In this document: positions 50,296 through 60,424 of the stretch, piece by piece | How the letters are laid out: every line of letters begins with the position of its first letter | Position numbering within the stretch: position 1 is the stretch's first letter | Source of the DNA: Agapetus fuscipes | Lineage: Eukaryota; Arthropoda; Insecta; Trichoptera; Glossosomatidae | DNA length: 64,000 nucleotides | Direction of reading: 5' to 3' | Assembly: GCA_951799405.1 (NCBI GenBank) | Contig: OX637344.1 | Span: forward strand, 6,200,001-6,264,000 | Translations under genes and position numbers: made by a program | The notes under the pieces: model-generated | The model's database searches: none | The model's input: only the letters and a program-made list of their open reading frames with translations | Told to the model about the DNA's origin: nothing

Positions 50296-52138
50296 TTATC
50301 AAATTTTATTTTTTCTCGACAGGCAAACGTCACAATTCTACCAATAATCAAATAATAGGTGTAAACTTCAAACAAATTGCAAGCGATGTTCAAATACCAA
50401 AAAAATCGCTTGAACATACCTGAGATAATTTTTTTATCGATGAGATAGCGCGAAAAATCATATATAATTTAGTGTAATAGATGTGATTGATCAATGTATA
50501 AAGATAAATTTTCCCTTTAAAAACCCTAAACCGAAATAAATCCTAAATTTCAATTTAAAAAATAACATTGAGAAGGGGTCGTTTTTTTGGTACTTGCGTT
50601 TTCAGGCAGGTTAAATCGTTTCATTTTTCATTACAAACGGTAGGTTCAAAAAAAATCGATAAAGGACGCCATTCGCGTTTGAAAAACATTTTCAAATTTG
50701 GAACACTGATAAAGCTCTCGGTGTTGCCATTCCGCTCGCTGTCTATGGCAGGGTTGCCACACTTATCAAAACAAGATAGGTGGGTAGGTGTATAAAATTT
50801 CATATCGGCGGAATGTGCTCCACAAAACAAACAAAACAAAGCAAAGCAATGCGATCACAGCGCTGGCTAGATAAGGGAGCAGAACAATCCACTGGTGGAC
50901 AATTTTATTTGAACGAGCTATTGAGTACTTATGCGTGGTTGGTTAAAAAATAGACCGGAGTTATTTAATATTATGAAGTTAAACTTCAATTCAAATTAAT
51001 TGAATTAATTGATGTGTTACATTACTTAATGTATTCTAATTTGTAAAACATTATTTATTTTAAATTTGTAATTTTTACGTAAGAATTGACACTTTTTTGG
51101 TTATTTTAATATTAGGCAGGAACGTATTTAATGGTTTTTAAATTTAAATTACGGCTGTTATACATTTTGTATGGAATTGCAAAATATATATACAAGATAC
51201 GTGTTTTAGAGAGGTACGGTTTTCGCAGCGTGTCTTTGAGATTGCTTTGGATAGGGAAAGATAAAGAAGAAAATGGAAAAACATATCTGCAAACCAGTCG
51301 TAGGATTGAAAATGTCTCCATTCTATTCAGATTGTGGCGTCTATTTTCGGGACTCGATAGTGAAAAAGCCAAAGCGCGCCAAATAACATTCATAGACAAA
51401 TAGGCGGACCCCATCTGGGTTCACAGCTACCACACAAGTTAAACAAGGTTGTACAAGGCACGAAAACTGAAGGGACAGCAATCAAATTTTATCCTAAAAA
51501 AATACCTAAAAATTCAGTTAATATGTATTTTTTAACATTAAAATGTGATAAAAATAATGTGTTTAAGGATTTAAAAATTAAAAATTTCTAATTGTTTACA
51601 AGCTCTAGCAGTTGGTGGCATAAGTGCGTGGAGCCAATTTGTACTTGTAAAAGATTTATAATTTGTACAAGAGCTAGCCTGACACTTTTCACTTAACTTA
51701 AGGGAGGTTTCCCAGTTTATTCTTATTTTCCCAATTTAACTTACTAAAAAAATACTTCCGTCTCTGATTCAATACGACTTTTTCTCATTTTAATTTTGTT
51801 CTGTTCGGAAAAAAAACCTTTCACTATTTTTTTACAACGAAGTCGGTACATTTCTGAATCGGGAACTTTTTTCTCGGCGAGCAAACGTCATTTTTTTCAA
51901 TTTGCATACCTTTTTCCAAGCAACCCGACCGGGTGACGAAAAAATATTGCCCTTGCCACGTGCTGACCTCATTATTTTTTACCCAACAATTTACCACTTT
52001 CGATATACGTCCTTTCATTCTCTTTACACGACCCTTTGTATCTTATGTGAACTGTGAAACCCACCAGAATCGTCCATACAAGATGGCGTCTACGATACAA
52101 CCATCAGCTCATACGCACTTTAGAAACAAACTTTATTA
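50296..52138. other. Long stretch without recognised gene or repeat
   Basis: Frames up to 100 codons (51112-51414 minus, 51131-51403 plus) overlap on opposite strands; neither has a domain. GTTGCCATTCCGCTCGCTGT (50730-) and flanks are unassigned. Confidence 0.4.
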
Positions 52139-52262
52139 AAACTTAAACTTACACTAGAAGCGCTGTTTTAGTTTCCATAAAACTGAAACGCTTAATGCAA
52201 GCGCTATTTAATTTAGCACACATTTTCGGATAAACCGCTACGCTTGGGTGTAGACTAGAGCT
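52139..52262. mobile_element. MITE family I
   Basis: AACTTAAACTTACACTAG, AAGCGCTGTTTTAGTTTCC, AAACTGAAACGCTTAATGC, AAACCGCTACGCTTGGG. The core is duplicated in inverted order. Confidence 0.65.
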
Positions 52263-52540
52263 TTATGCCGGGGTGTTGTAGACAATGTTAATATGATTGT
52301 GTATGGATATCAGCTAATATCTGCGCTAGAGAATGGCCAGAACTTCGTAATGAAGTTGGGGGCCATCCAAACAATAAGGTGCCATCGCGACAACACGCCA
52401 TTATCCCGCCAAATGATGTCTTTGTGTTTTGTTTCGTCTTCTTGTAAACTGCAATACCCTTGTGGTTACTGTTACTCTTACCTACTATAACTACGGATCG
52501 ACACGGCTTAAACTGCACGTGGAGAAAATCGTAGCTAACG

Positions 52541-52785
52541 TCCAATTCTAAATCTAAGCTGAAAAGATATATTTCATTTAAGTTTCATGTTAAATGCATT
52601 CCCACAAACAGTCATGTATAAGTTCGCGCTAACACATGCCGCATGTGGACCTGCAATATAAAAACCCAATCTCAAATGAACATAAGCCCTGCAACTATTG
52701 CCGACCTTCCCTGAAACAGGGGTGACATTAGCAAAGTGAATTATTTTTTACAGTATGGGTGGTCAGCCTCATACCAAACGTCATT
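52541..52785 (-). mobile_element. Family A retroposon
   Basis: TCTAAATCTAAGCTGAAAAG to GTCAGCCTCATACCAAAC; lacks only the terminal ~18 bp of the 5' end. Confidence 0.92.
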
Positions 52786-52894
52786 TGTATAGTTTAATGT
52801 CTTATTAGCTGAATTACTAAAGAAAAACAAAATAATGCTATTTTAGGAGTTTGTCATCTAAATTCTTTTAAAGCCGTGTAGAATATGAACATAT

Positions 52895-53218
52895 TCAACG
52901 CAACGCAACTAAGCTACACTTATAGTGTATCTTCCTGCCTGCGTTACCCCTGAAGGGGTCGCTTGTAGCAATTCGGGACTTATTTAATTTTAGGGATAAG
53001 GGACCCGTCTCATACATCAGTTGAAGTGGAGATTTCCCAGCTCCCGAGGGGGCTGTATCTCATTTTTTGTGAAGGCTTAGTTAACCTTGTAGATATTTAT
53101 TTTAATTTTGAAATAAACACCGACATGGAAAATCATTTCTGATACCCTTGGTGGGGATCGAACCCGAGCTAACGGCATAGAATGCAAGCACCCTACCAAC
53201 TGAGCTATCGACCGGAGC
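52895..53218 (-). mobile_element. SINE D, full length
   Basis: CAACGCAACGCAACTAAGC, GCGTTACCCCTGAAGGGG, ACATCAGTTGAAGTGGAG, CTGTATCTCATTTTTTGTG, AATAAACACCGACATGG, GTGGGGATCGAACCCGAGC, CAACTGAGCTATCGACCGG. Confidence 0.9.
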
Positions 53219-53465
53219 ATATGTGAAACTACAATTTGTGCCTACGTATTTTTAGTTGTATTGCGTTTTTAATGTATTTCCTAGATAAGTTTTTCTCCAT
53301 TTCCTTGTATTTTCAAAGTTATAAGGAACAGAGTGTTCTCCTAGTTAGCAGAAGTACTAAACCTCGTTACAGAGAGGAAATTGACAGAAAGTTTACCGAG
53401 GAGATAATGGTGCAAATATTTTGCAGAAAATGCCAACAGACTCGGTAGGTAGATTGCGCATAGGA
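53219..53465. other. No recognised feature
   Basis: 70-codon plus frame without domain. Confidence 0.35.
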
Positions 53466-53495
53466 CTAATCTATAATCTAAGCTGCAAAGATATA
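53466..53495 (-). mobile_element. Family A tail fragment
   Basis: AATCTATAATCTAAGCTGCA then AAGATATAT. Confidence 0.6.
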
Positions 53496-53552
53496 TAACA
53501 AAAAAAAAATATACGACAAAAAAAGACAAAGAGTTATATTTTCACACATTGA

Positions 53553-53802
53553 GCCTTGACTTATAGGTTGGTATGAAGCTGACCACCCATACAGTAAAAA
53601 AATAGTTCACTTTGTTAATGTCACCGCTGTTTCAGCGAAGGTCTGTAAGAATTGCAGTGCTTATGATCATTTGAGATTGGGTTTTTATGATGTCAATCAA
53701 CATGCGGCATGTGTAAGCGCGAACTTATACGTGTCTACTTGTGGTAATACATTTAGTATAAATCTTAAATGTAATATATCTTTGCAACTTAGATTATAGA
53801 TA
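53553..53802 (+). mobile_element. Family A retroposon, full length
   Basis: CCTTGACTTATAGGTTGG through TTTCAGCGAAGGTCTG, CGGCATGTGTAAGCGCG to TTTGCAACTTAGATTATAG. Confidence 0.93.
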
Positions 53803-54384
53803 GACAAGTTCTACAGCCTACAGCTTTGCCTTCTTCAAAATTCTTTCCTGAAAAAGTGCATGTATGTGAATTATTTTACAGCATGGATGGTTAGCCTCTT
53901 ACAACTATTAGTTAAAGAAACAAACTCTCAAAGGATCTCAAGTCCGCCAACAAAGGTTCTTCCAACATTCATAATGCATTTGGCTATTTATAAAAGACAA
54001 TGCTTATAATATACACAATACAAACACATAGGACAAATATTCCCCCAATGCTGCCAACCATAAGCCAGTCGTTTCCCGGGGATAATCCCCGTAATGCAGT
54101 GCTGCCAACTCGGCCAGGCAACTTACATTAATAATTAGTCGTAAAAGCGCGCCAAATCCCGGGATTTCGGGGAGAGAGGTAATCCCCGGAACGGTCTCCA
54201 CTGCAGCCGCTAAGTGCGAGGCAAATACAGAAAGGCAGGTCTTCCGTGGACAAACCTGCTCACACAATGGCTCTTAAAGTGTGTTCCTTTAAATTATTTT
54301 AGCGGTAGTACAAATCTTATCCACGGCCTACCGTCGCATACTTAAAATCTTCTAGATGGATCTAGCCACAAATGACGAGTTTCT
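53803..54384. other. No recognised gene
   Basis: ACAGCATGGATGGTTAGCC (53878-) is a small family A 5' piece in reverse. 54050-54260 is GC-richer (CCCGGGATTTCGGGG) with an 87-codon minus frame lacking a domain. Confidence 0.4.
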
Positions 54385-54470
54385 TTTCCAAATGAATATC
54401 AAAGTCAAACTCCTGATGTCCATCAAAAAGCATTAGCTGATTTCGGCCACATAATGAGAAATGAGAGCAT
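54385..54470 (+). pseudogene. Non-LTR RT fragment (FGHIMRN part)
   Basis: Plus-strand frames read IKVKLLMSI and FGHIMRNES, matching 25360-25430. The remainder of the same LINE tail appears 655 bp downstream (55125-55262), so the two may have been separated by an insertion. Confidence 0.6.
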
Positions 54471-54534
54471 TCAGATCTAGCCGAAGTTCTTAAAGCCTTA
54501 AAAGGCAGTTTGGATGTTTGTCTTGCCCTGCATC

Positions 54535-54600
54535 CAGCCGCCATTCGATGATGATGATGAGTTGATGATTTATAGTGACATTTCGTGATGTAGTTACTCC
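54535..54600 (-). ncRNA. Hammerhead-family 3' half beside (CAT)n
   Basis: Minus strand: ACATCACGAAATGTC, ACTATAAATCATCAACTC, then CATCATCATCATC. This equals the GAAA-stem III-stem I part of the motif at 22509-22551, here with a canonical GTC. The upstream CUGANGA core is not recognisable, so it is a partial motif. It sits 3' of the LINE C-terminus at 54641-54900. Confidence 0.4.
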
Positions 54601-54640
54601 AAGGGTTCTTATACAAATGATGCCAGAAATTTGCTTATAT

Positions 54641-54900
54641 TTAAGTGTATCGGAACTTTTCATGGTCTTTCAGCTCTCTCACATGATGAGGCAGGTGGTT
54701 ACAGGCCAGAGGACTAGTAGCTGCAAATGCACGCTCTCCAAACACTGTGTTAACTCTTCTTATTAGCTCTTTAATACATTACTTGGCTCCGGTTTCTGCT
54801 GAGCGTGGTGTGAAACTTTTTTGCCCAGGGTGACGGGCTTGATTAAATCAGCGATATATTTGGTTGTCTTCCCAAATAAAACTTTGTGGACCATCAGGAG
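54641..54900 (-). pseudogene. CR1/L2-like LINE RT C-terminus
   Basis: Minus strand reads HKVLFGKTTKYIADLIKPVT, GKKVSHHAQQKPEPSN, then (after a frameshift near 54765) IRRVNTVFGERAFAATSPLA, CNHLPHHVRELKDHEKFRYT and stop. This fits the terminal signature of CR1/L2-clade LINEs (VLNG-APxYLxDL...G-RAFS-AAP-LWN-LP-HIR). The final LKTxLF is replaced by an early stop. 5'-truncated and frameshifted. Confidence 0.72.
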
Positions 54901-55124
54901 TCATACAGTTCCACAGGAAGTGGCAAGTATCTCTGTAGATGTATTTGCAATTGTAGTGTCCTTGCCCACTTCTATCACCTCCTCAAAATTCATCACTCCT
55001 TCATGCAAGCTCTCCTCTTTTTCTCACTCTATCGTTATGATGATGAATGAGAAATGAAAAAATTTTGGTATCACAAATCATCATACAAGGAATCATTTAG
55101 GGGCGATGGGCTCCAAGCCAAAGG
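54901..55124. other. No recognised feature
   Basis: Probably further upstream LINE sequence on the minus strand, too worn for me to confirm. Confidence 0.35.
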
Positions 55125-55262
55125 TCCAAATCGGCTTTGGTTGAAGAACCTGTGACAATGGTTTTGCAGAAATCATAGGACTCTTTCGCGCAGCAGTATA
55201 GAAGATGCAAATTGCTAGGATGATCGCCAATCTTCACTCGAGAGACACTATAAAAAGAAAAA
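55125..55262 (+). pseudogene. Non-LTR RT extreme C-terminus
   Basis: Frames read GLFRAAV-stop-KMQIARMIANLH and RDTIKRKS, the end of the same LINE type as 25360-25610 (LFRAA-xKVQIA-MIANLH). Confidence 0.65.
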
Positions 55263-55741
55263 GTCCGTATATTTATATACATAAGAAGGTATTGAAAATG
55301 CACCAATTTGTCATTTTATGGAGCAGCCCATGGAGAGAATAACTTTCACGAAACATCATGTTTAGAACCGTTAAATGGCTTAAATCTTCGAGAGAAAAGG
55401 GTCGTGAAAAGCTTGGTTCACCATTTGGAAGTTGGTAACTCCGTGTTTAGTGGGCTATACAGTGTTAGGGTAGGAAATATAAACAATTGTAAACAGTGGC
55501 CACTAATAAGGGTCGGCAATATCAGTTACCACTGAATAGCACATAACATTCTTGTACCCCAACAGTTCATCTTCAGAACACTTCAAATATGTTTGTATTG
55601 TCAGCAGACTAGTATGTCATCCAATTTTTAGCTTTTTGGTAAAAAAAATCGGTGATTTAATTTATGGAAAACGCTTATAGCGCTATCTGTGTGCGGAATC
55701 CTCAGATATGTTAAATACAGCAAGTGAGTTGGATTCTAATC
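55263..55741. other. No recognised gene
   Basis: 75-codon plus frame without domain. Confidence 0.4.
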
Positions 55742-55850
55742 CCAAGGAAGTAGGTTCTCATTTCTTGTGAAGGCTTAATTAACCTTGCTGGTTCTATGAA
55801 CTTGGGCTTGAAACAAACACTGAAGCAGAAATTATTTCAGGCACCCTTGT
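55742..55850 (-). mobile_element. SINE D, partial
   Basis: GTTCTCATTTCTTGTGAAGG, TTAATTAACCTTGCTGG, GCTTGAAACAAACACTGAAG, CAGGCACCCTTG. Confidence 0.7.
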
Positions 55851-55865
55851 TCCTCAAATAATCTT

Positions 55866-56096
55866 TTGCTATGAGGCTCCCCCTGATGCTGTAAAAACTC
55901 GGTTTTCTAGTGCCAATGTCACCCTGGTTTCACGGAAAGGCAGCAGGAGCTAAAATGCTTATGCTTATGTCAGGTTTGATTTATTTTGTTAATATACATG
56001 CAGCGAGCTCGAAAAAATACGTGTCTGCTTGTGGGTGTTCATTAAATATGAGCCTTATGTCAATACGTATTTTCAAATTAAATTATAGATATAAAA
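55866..56096 (+). mobile_element. Family A, diverged full-length
   Basis: CTATGAGGCTCCCCCTGATG, CTGGTTTCACGGAAAGGC, ATACGTGTCTGCTTGTGGG, AAATTAAATTATAGAT. Confidence 0.82.
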
Positions 56097-56097
56097 C

Positions 56098-56165
56098 CTT
56101 TGTGTGGATCGAACTTTCGCCCTCTGGCTTTGAACACAAGCGTTCTGAGCTAACGACCGGAATAA
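56098..56165 (-). mobile_element. tRNA-like SINE head
   Basis: GTGTGGATCGAACTTTCGCC (minus B box), CTGGCTTTGAACACAAGCG, TGAGCTAACGACCGG. Resembles the head at 58825-58892. Confidence 0.6.
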
Positions 56166-56643
56166 ATGGAAACTGCATAATTTAAAGAAAGTGCAAATTT
56201 AGTAGGCACTGAGTACTAAGTGATAAATTAAGCAGAACTGTAAATGGTAGTATTTATTGTCCGGTCTCACCTCCCTCAGTGAGAGGAGACAGGAATGTTG
56301 TTTGTCGTGACTTGAGACGATCCATCTCATCGCATGGCCGTGAAAAATACAAATTATCAACCCAATAACTGCACGAAACGAGATATCTCGTGCGTGTCTT
56401 GTCACAGGCGAGATCACTCGTATAGTATTGCCATAAAAATCTCTCCACATACGAGATATCTCATTTCTATCGATGTAGTTCTTTTTGCTTTAAATTTATT
56501 GTGTTTCCTAATATTTCAAAACAATTCCCTAGATTCTGTCTATTTATGTACCTACAGTATCTGCAACAATATGTAAAAAAATGTTTCAGTAAGTTTTCTT
56601 GTACGCCTGGTGGTCAGTTCATATTTTAATGATTATAATATTG
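56166..56643. other. Short ACGAGATATCTCGT palindromes
   Basis: ACGAGATATCTCGT at 56378 and ACGAGATATCTCAT at 56452 flank GGCGAGATCACTCGT; no element assigned. Confidence 0.45.
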
Positions 56644-56744
56644 TAAATATTTAAAAATTGAAATGGCAAAACATGGTTTTAATTCACTTTATTAAAAAAA
56701 GTGAACTAAAACCATGTTTTACCATTTCAATTTTTAAATATTTA
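56644..56744. repeat. Palindrome, second member of the 470-652 family
   Basis: 47-bp inverted arms (56644-56690, 56698-56744) with a 7-nt loop and few mismatches. AACATGGTTTTAATTCACTT corresponds to ACAGTTTTAATTCACTT at 487. No hammerhead core remains; the loop is collapsed. Confidence 0.85.
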
Positions 56745-56747
56745 TAA

Positions 56748-56808
56748 AAATGGACTTTCACTGCGTTAACAGATCAACACTAAAAAAATATTATAATATT
56801 GTTTTATG
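56748..56808 (+). repeat. Flank of the palindrome family
   Basis: AATGGACTTTCACTGCGTTA then AACACTAAAAAAATATTA and ATATTGTTTTA, as at 653-712. Confidence 0.7.
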
Positions 56809-57469
56809 AATGTCAGAAACAGCTAAATTATGAGTTAGTTGGTAATAAAAATATAAGTAAATAATAATTATAGTCGTTGCGATGACTATTAGAAATTTCG
56901 GGTGTCTGGAGCTTTCTAGCACGTATTTAAGCTTGCTAGAGTATGTGTGAAAAATCCAGGTATACTTCAATGGACTCTAGATTAATCTTCAGCGCTTTTT
57001 TAAAGTGTTGAAGAAGAAGTAATAAAATATGTCTAAAATATTTAATGTGCCCTTTTCACACAGTCTTGTCCGGACCGGATCGGAAGTCTAGAAGAGTATC
57101 CAGCAATCCCACACATTTCGCGATCTATACCATTGATAGACAATCCGGAAAAAAATCCATGTGAAAAGGCGCTTACATTTTCAATGTCACAAATTTAAAC
57201 CCAAATACGAATATGCTCAATACTTTTTTTTTATCTTAGTAGAGAATGGGTTAACCTTATTGCCCGGTCGTGAAACATACAAATTATTAATAAATGCAGA
57301 GTGAAGTGGAGGAAGTCTGTAAGTCGGATACGCCGAATGTCACCACGTGCATCGTTTGTCTTTCCCAACAGTGATTAATGGCGGGAAACGTAAGCTACAA
57401 ATGCTGCCATTGTTGCTTTTTGTCTATGCTCCCAGCTTCCTTGCAAATACTTGCAAATTTAATTATTTG
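56809..57469. other. No recognised gene
   Basis: TTCACACAGTCTTGTCCGG and TGTGAAAAGGCGC (57055-57170) look like inverted ends of a small element, unconfirmed. Confidence 0.4.
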
Positions 57470-57615
57470 AGTGACAATAGCTCAGTTGATGGGGCATTCG
57501 CGTTTGGAGCGGGGCGTTCAAGTGTTCGAGTCCAAGAGTGTCGGACATAATTTCTCGTCTCAATGCTTTCTTGTAGCCTGAGTGTTAGTTCCTGCAAGAG
57601 TGTTTAACAAGAATA
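57470..57615 (+). mobile_element. tRNA-derived SINE head (variant)
   Basis: GACAATAGCTCAGTTGATGG (A box), GTGTTCGAGTCC (worn B box), GTGTCGGACATAATTTCTCG. Similar to SINE D but with a different anticodon region. CTCAATTGGTGGGGCATTAA at 59539 is a second fragment. Confidence 0.6.
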
Positions 57616-57699
57616 AATATACTGAAATAGAGCTTGAATGATTCATATAAAAAACTTAACGAAAAAACAATGAGAAAGTAAATGACAATACTTACAATT

Positions 57700-57958
57700 T
57701 ACAAATCTATAATCTATAATCTAAGTTGCAAGGATATATTCATTCAAAGCTCTCAGATGTATACCTACCTACAAACAAACACGTGTAGTTTGCGCTTACA
57801 AATGCTGATTGTGTACTTACAAATAAAATTCAAACCTCAAATGAACATAAGCCCCACAACTTTTGCCGACCTTCCCTGAAACAGGGGTGATACTGGCAAA
57901 GTGAACCATTTTTTACAGTATGGGTGGTCAGCCTCATACCAACCTATAAGTCAAGGAA
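57700..57958 (-). mobile_element. Family A retroposon, full length
   Basis: TCTATAATCTATAATCTAAG to CAACCTATAAGTCAAGG, close to consensus. Confidence 0.94.
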
Positions 57959-58029
57959 TAATGCAAATAAATTAAACAAGGACCGAAAGCCGTATTTCAT
58001 TTATTTATTTGCCTTGGAATATAAAACCA

Positions 58030-58268
58030 AAACGCATCTATCTATAATCTTAGTTGCAACGATATATAAACTTTTTAAACTCATATAAATGCATGCCCAC
58101 AAACAGGCACGTGTTAGTTCGCACTTACTTACAATTCAAAAATCAAACCTCAGATGAACATAAGCTCTTCAACTTTTGCCGACCTTCCCTGAAACAGGTG
58201 TGACATCGACCAAGTGAACCATTTTTTACAGCATGGGTGGTCAGCCTCATACCAACATACGAGTCAAG
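58030..58268 (-). mobile_element. Family A retroposon, full length
   Basis: ATCTATCTATAATCTTAGTT to CCAACATACGAGTCAAGGG. 72 bp from the preceding copy, same orientation. Confidence 0.92.
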
Positions 58269-58604
58269 GGTTTTTCGTTGAATCGAATATTTAATTACAC
58301 AGTTCCTTACGTAAATCAAACACTCAAGTGATGAAATTCCGCATGGCATATTGGGTGAAGTGGGTATGTTTGAGGATTTTCAGAAAAGGTGGCGTGTCAG
58401 GTTTTGAAGACATCTGAGGATAAAGAGGAAATGTGAGGATAAGGAGGGTTTAAAGCTCTCGAATTCAAGATTCATTAAGAATGTGATAAGCATATATTAC
58501 AACTTACGTGTTGATATCTTGAACAGTGACTTTACGTGAGATACATTAATGTATTTTTTATTATTAATAACTGATTCGTTTCTTTAAGCAACAAAATTAA
58601 AGCA
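58269..58604. other. No recognised gene
   Basis: CATCTGAGGATAAAGAGGAA at 58412 looks superficially hammerhead-like but lacks a stem II; see rejected items. Confidence 0.4.
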
Positions 58605-58892
58605 ACTAAGCTGCTCAATTGTGCAACTTCTAACCGCGTTGTTCCCGAAAGTATCCGATAAGGCGAGTGGAACCTATAGTTTTTATAAAGGGACTAGCCT
58701 TACGATAACCACTTCACTAGGTTGCTTCTGGTAAGGTAGGTTTCATTTATTGAAAAGTCTGTTTTAATTATATTTTGGCTTTAAAATAAGCACTGAAACG
58801 GGAAATAATTTCTTCTGACACTCTTGGTGGGGATTGAACCCTAACCCTCTGGCTTTGAACAAAAGCGTTTTACCAGCTGAGCGACTGGACAA
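58605..58892 (-). mobile_element. SINE D, diverged
   Basis: AGCAACTAAGCTGCTCAATT, CGCGTTGTTCCCGAAAG, AAAATAAGCACTGAAACGGG, GGTGGGGATTGAACCC and GAGCGACTGGAC. Confidence 0.85.
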
Positions 58893-59316
58893 AAAAACGT
58901 CTTACAAAAATCAAACTGCATTCCATCGAAGACAAAAAAAAGACTATGTAAAAAGTGCAATTTATATCAAAAATATGAATTGGATTTTGAAGCAGCTATT
59001 TTCAAAGTCATATAAGCCTACTATAATAAATAAGCAAAGAAAGACATGCTAGAAACTAATTATATGAAAATAAAAATAAAATCATCGAAAGCTTGTCATT
59101 TGGTCAAAGTTTTTTCTTTTGGTTTTGGAACGCTTTCAGTCACGGCAATCAACCTTCAGAAATCGAAAGTCAGAAAATAAATAACTGATGCAACAACATT
59201 TTTATTTTTAAACAATGTAATTCGATCCGCGAAAAGGCAGTCATCCAACATGACCTGTCATCCACTCCTTAACGTGGGCACGTAAGGACGGGTTCTTAAT
59301 TAAGTTGTGTCAAGAT
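58893..59316. other. No recognised gene
   Basis: AT-rich then a short GC-richer segment; no domain in the frames present. Confidence 0.4.
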
Positions 59317-59343
59317 GACGATGATGATGATGATGATGATGAG
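59317..59343. repeat. (GAT)n microsatellite
   Basis: About eight GAT units immediately beside the hammerhead-like motif; gives a poly-serine frame on the minus strand. Confidence 0.9.
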
Positions 59344-59391
59344 GGGCGCTGACGTTTCGGCCGCATCTCGTCGGGCCTGCTCAGAGGCGCC
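59344..59391 (-). ncRNA. Hammerhead-like motif with G8-to-C change
   Basis: Minus strand: GGCGCCT (59391-59385), CTGAGCA (59384-59378; consensus CUGANGA, so G8 is C), stem II GGCC (59377-59374) ... GGCC (59362-59359), GAAA (59358-59355), CGTC with cleavage expected after 59351, then AGCGCC. Stem I forms six pairs with one bulged C. The geometry is canonical but the lost general-acid guanosine should abolish or strongly reduce cleavage. Confidence 0.5.
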
Positions 59392-59616
59392 GCTTTAATT
59401 ACACACACGGCAATGCAAATGCCCGTAATCTTATCATCTCGGATTACCGTGTATTGGAAAACCGAAGTCTTCCGACGCCTACCGGACTTGAATACAGGAG
59501 TGTGAAACAATAGCTAGTCAATTGGACAGTTCAATTATCTCAATTGGTGGGGCATTAAATTTGTAACTCTTAATTTAAATTAAACTTTAAATAAATCTAT
59601 TATTTCGATACCTTAA
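59392..59616. other. No recognised feature
   Basis: Short GC-richer part then AT-rich. Confidence 0.35.
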
Positions 59617-59663
59617 AGGTAAAACTGAATAAGTGACATATTAAGCTAACATGGGTTTCTCAG
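59617..59663 (+). repeat. Family F fragment, cut by family A
   Basis: GTAAAACTGAATAAGTGACA, TATTAAGCTAACATGGG then CAGAT, where the family A tail begins; compare 40270-40316. Confidence 0.55.
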
Positions 59664-59877
59664 ATCTAATCTAATCTAATCTAAATCTAAATCTAAGTTG
59701 CAAAGATATGTATCATTTGAAATTCATATTAAATGCATTCCTACCAGCATACACGCATAATTTCGCGCTCACACATGCCGCATGTGGACCTACAATATAA
59801 AAAACCCAATCTCAAATGAACATAAGCACTGCAACTCTTGACGACCTTCCCTGAAACAGGGGTGACATTGGCAAAGA
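59664..59877 (-). mobile_element. Family A, 5'-truncated
   Basis: Tail (CTAAT)n/(CTAAAT)n then AAGTTGCAAAGATATGTATC, through CATGCCGCATGTGGACC to GGGGTGACATTGGCAAAG, where it abuts SINE C. Confidence 0.92.
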
Positions 59878-59879
59878 TA

Positions 59880-60125
59880 AATAATAATATTAGGATGATT
59901 TCTTTTGTTAGGACTTTTTCTGTATGAATCACACCTCAAAAGCCCTGTGCGAGCGCTATAGAAAGCGCCAATTATCAAACAAACCCCAATTGATGTAAGG
60001 CTGGATGGACCTTTGGTGACCAGTCTTATAATATAAATGGTACATTTTAATGCTCCGCTGGAATTCGAACCCACGACCTTCCATTTACGACTCTGAAGCG
60101 TTATCATTTGATTACGTATCAGTCC
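59880..60125 (-). mobile_element. SINE C
   Basis: TAATATTAGGATGATTTC, ATCACACCTCAAAAGCCC, AAAGCGCCAATTATCAAAC, AAGGCTGGATGGACCTTTGG, GCTCCGCTGGAATTCGAACC (B box, minus), ATTTACGACTCTGAAGCG. Confidence 0.9.
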
Positions 60126-60129
60126 AAAT

Positions 60130-60245
60130 ATCTGCGAAGGGCTTCTTCGGCGTAAAGATGATAATGCTGATGTTTTTTTAAGACATGGACGAAATTTCCA
60201 GAAGCTCCAGCTCCGATAGACCACGGCAACAGCTCCCGAAGAGTT
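60130..60245. repeat. Hammerhead foldback family, decayed
   Basis: Minus side: GCCGAAGAAGCCCTTCG (60165-60130), matching core 1 and stem II of the 28691 motif. Plus side from 60185: ATGGACGAAATTTCCAGAAG, CTCCAGCTCCGATAGACC, ACGGCAACAGCTCCCG, matching GAAA onward and the arm. Both ribozyme halves are mutated. Confidence 0.65.
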
Positions 60246-60424
60246 TTTTTTTTTTTTTTTTTTATTAGGAAGACCAACAGGGTTACAAAACAGGATGAAA
60301 AGCAACAGTAGACACAAGAAGCCAATAAGAGGTCCTCACGTTTTAGTGTTAACAGCCAGTCGTGTAAGCTTAAAACACCCGTATTACAAAATGGAGTTTG
60401 CCTTTTCCTTAGTAATTCGGTCGG

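Noticed and set aside
51112..51414. 100-codon minus frame overlapping a 90-codon plus frame
   Set aside because: Opposite-strand overlap, no recognisable domain in either; not supported as a gene.
56970..57010. TCTTCAG (minus CTGAAGA) at ~56987
   Set aside because: No matching GAAA on the minus strand within range; no stem I.
58412..58445. CTGAGGA ... GAAATGTG, hammerhead-like
   Set aside because: Only about seven bases lie between the two cores and cannot form stem II; no stem I pairing.
59663..59700. (CTAAT)n and (TCTAA)n runs as telomere-type repeats
   Set aside because: They are too short and always end in AAGTTGCAA, i.e. they are family A tails; the arthropod TTAGG unit is not present in tandem.
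59790..60317. Longest open frame in the window (175 codons, minus strand)
   Set aside because: It reads through a family A copy, a SINE C copy and the decayed hammerhead foldback; the peptide has no domain and its length is chance.
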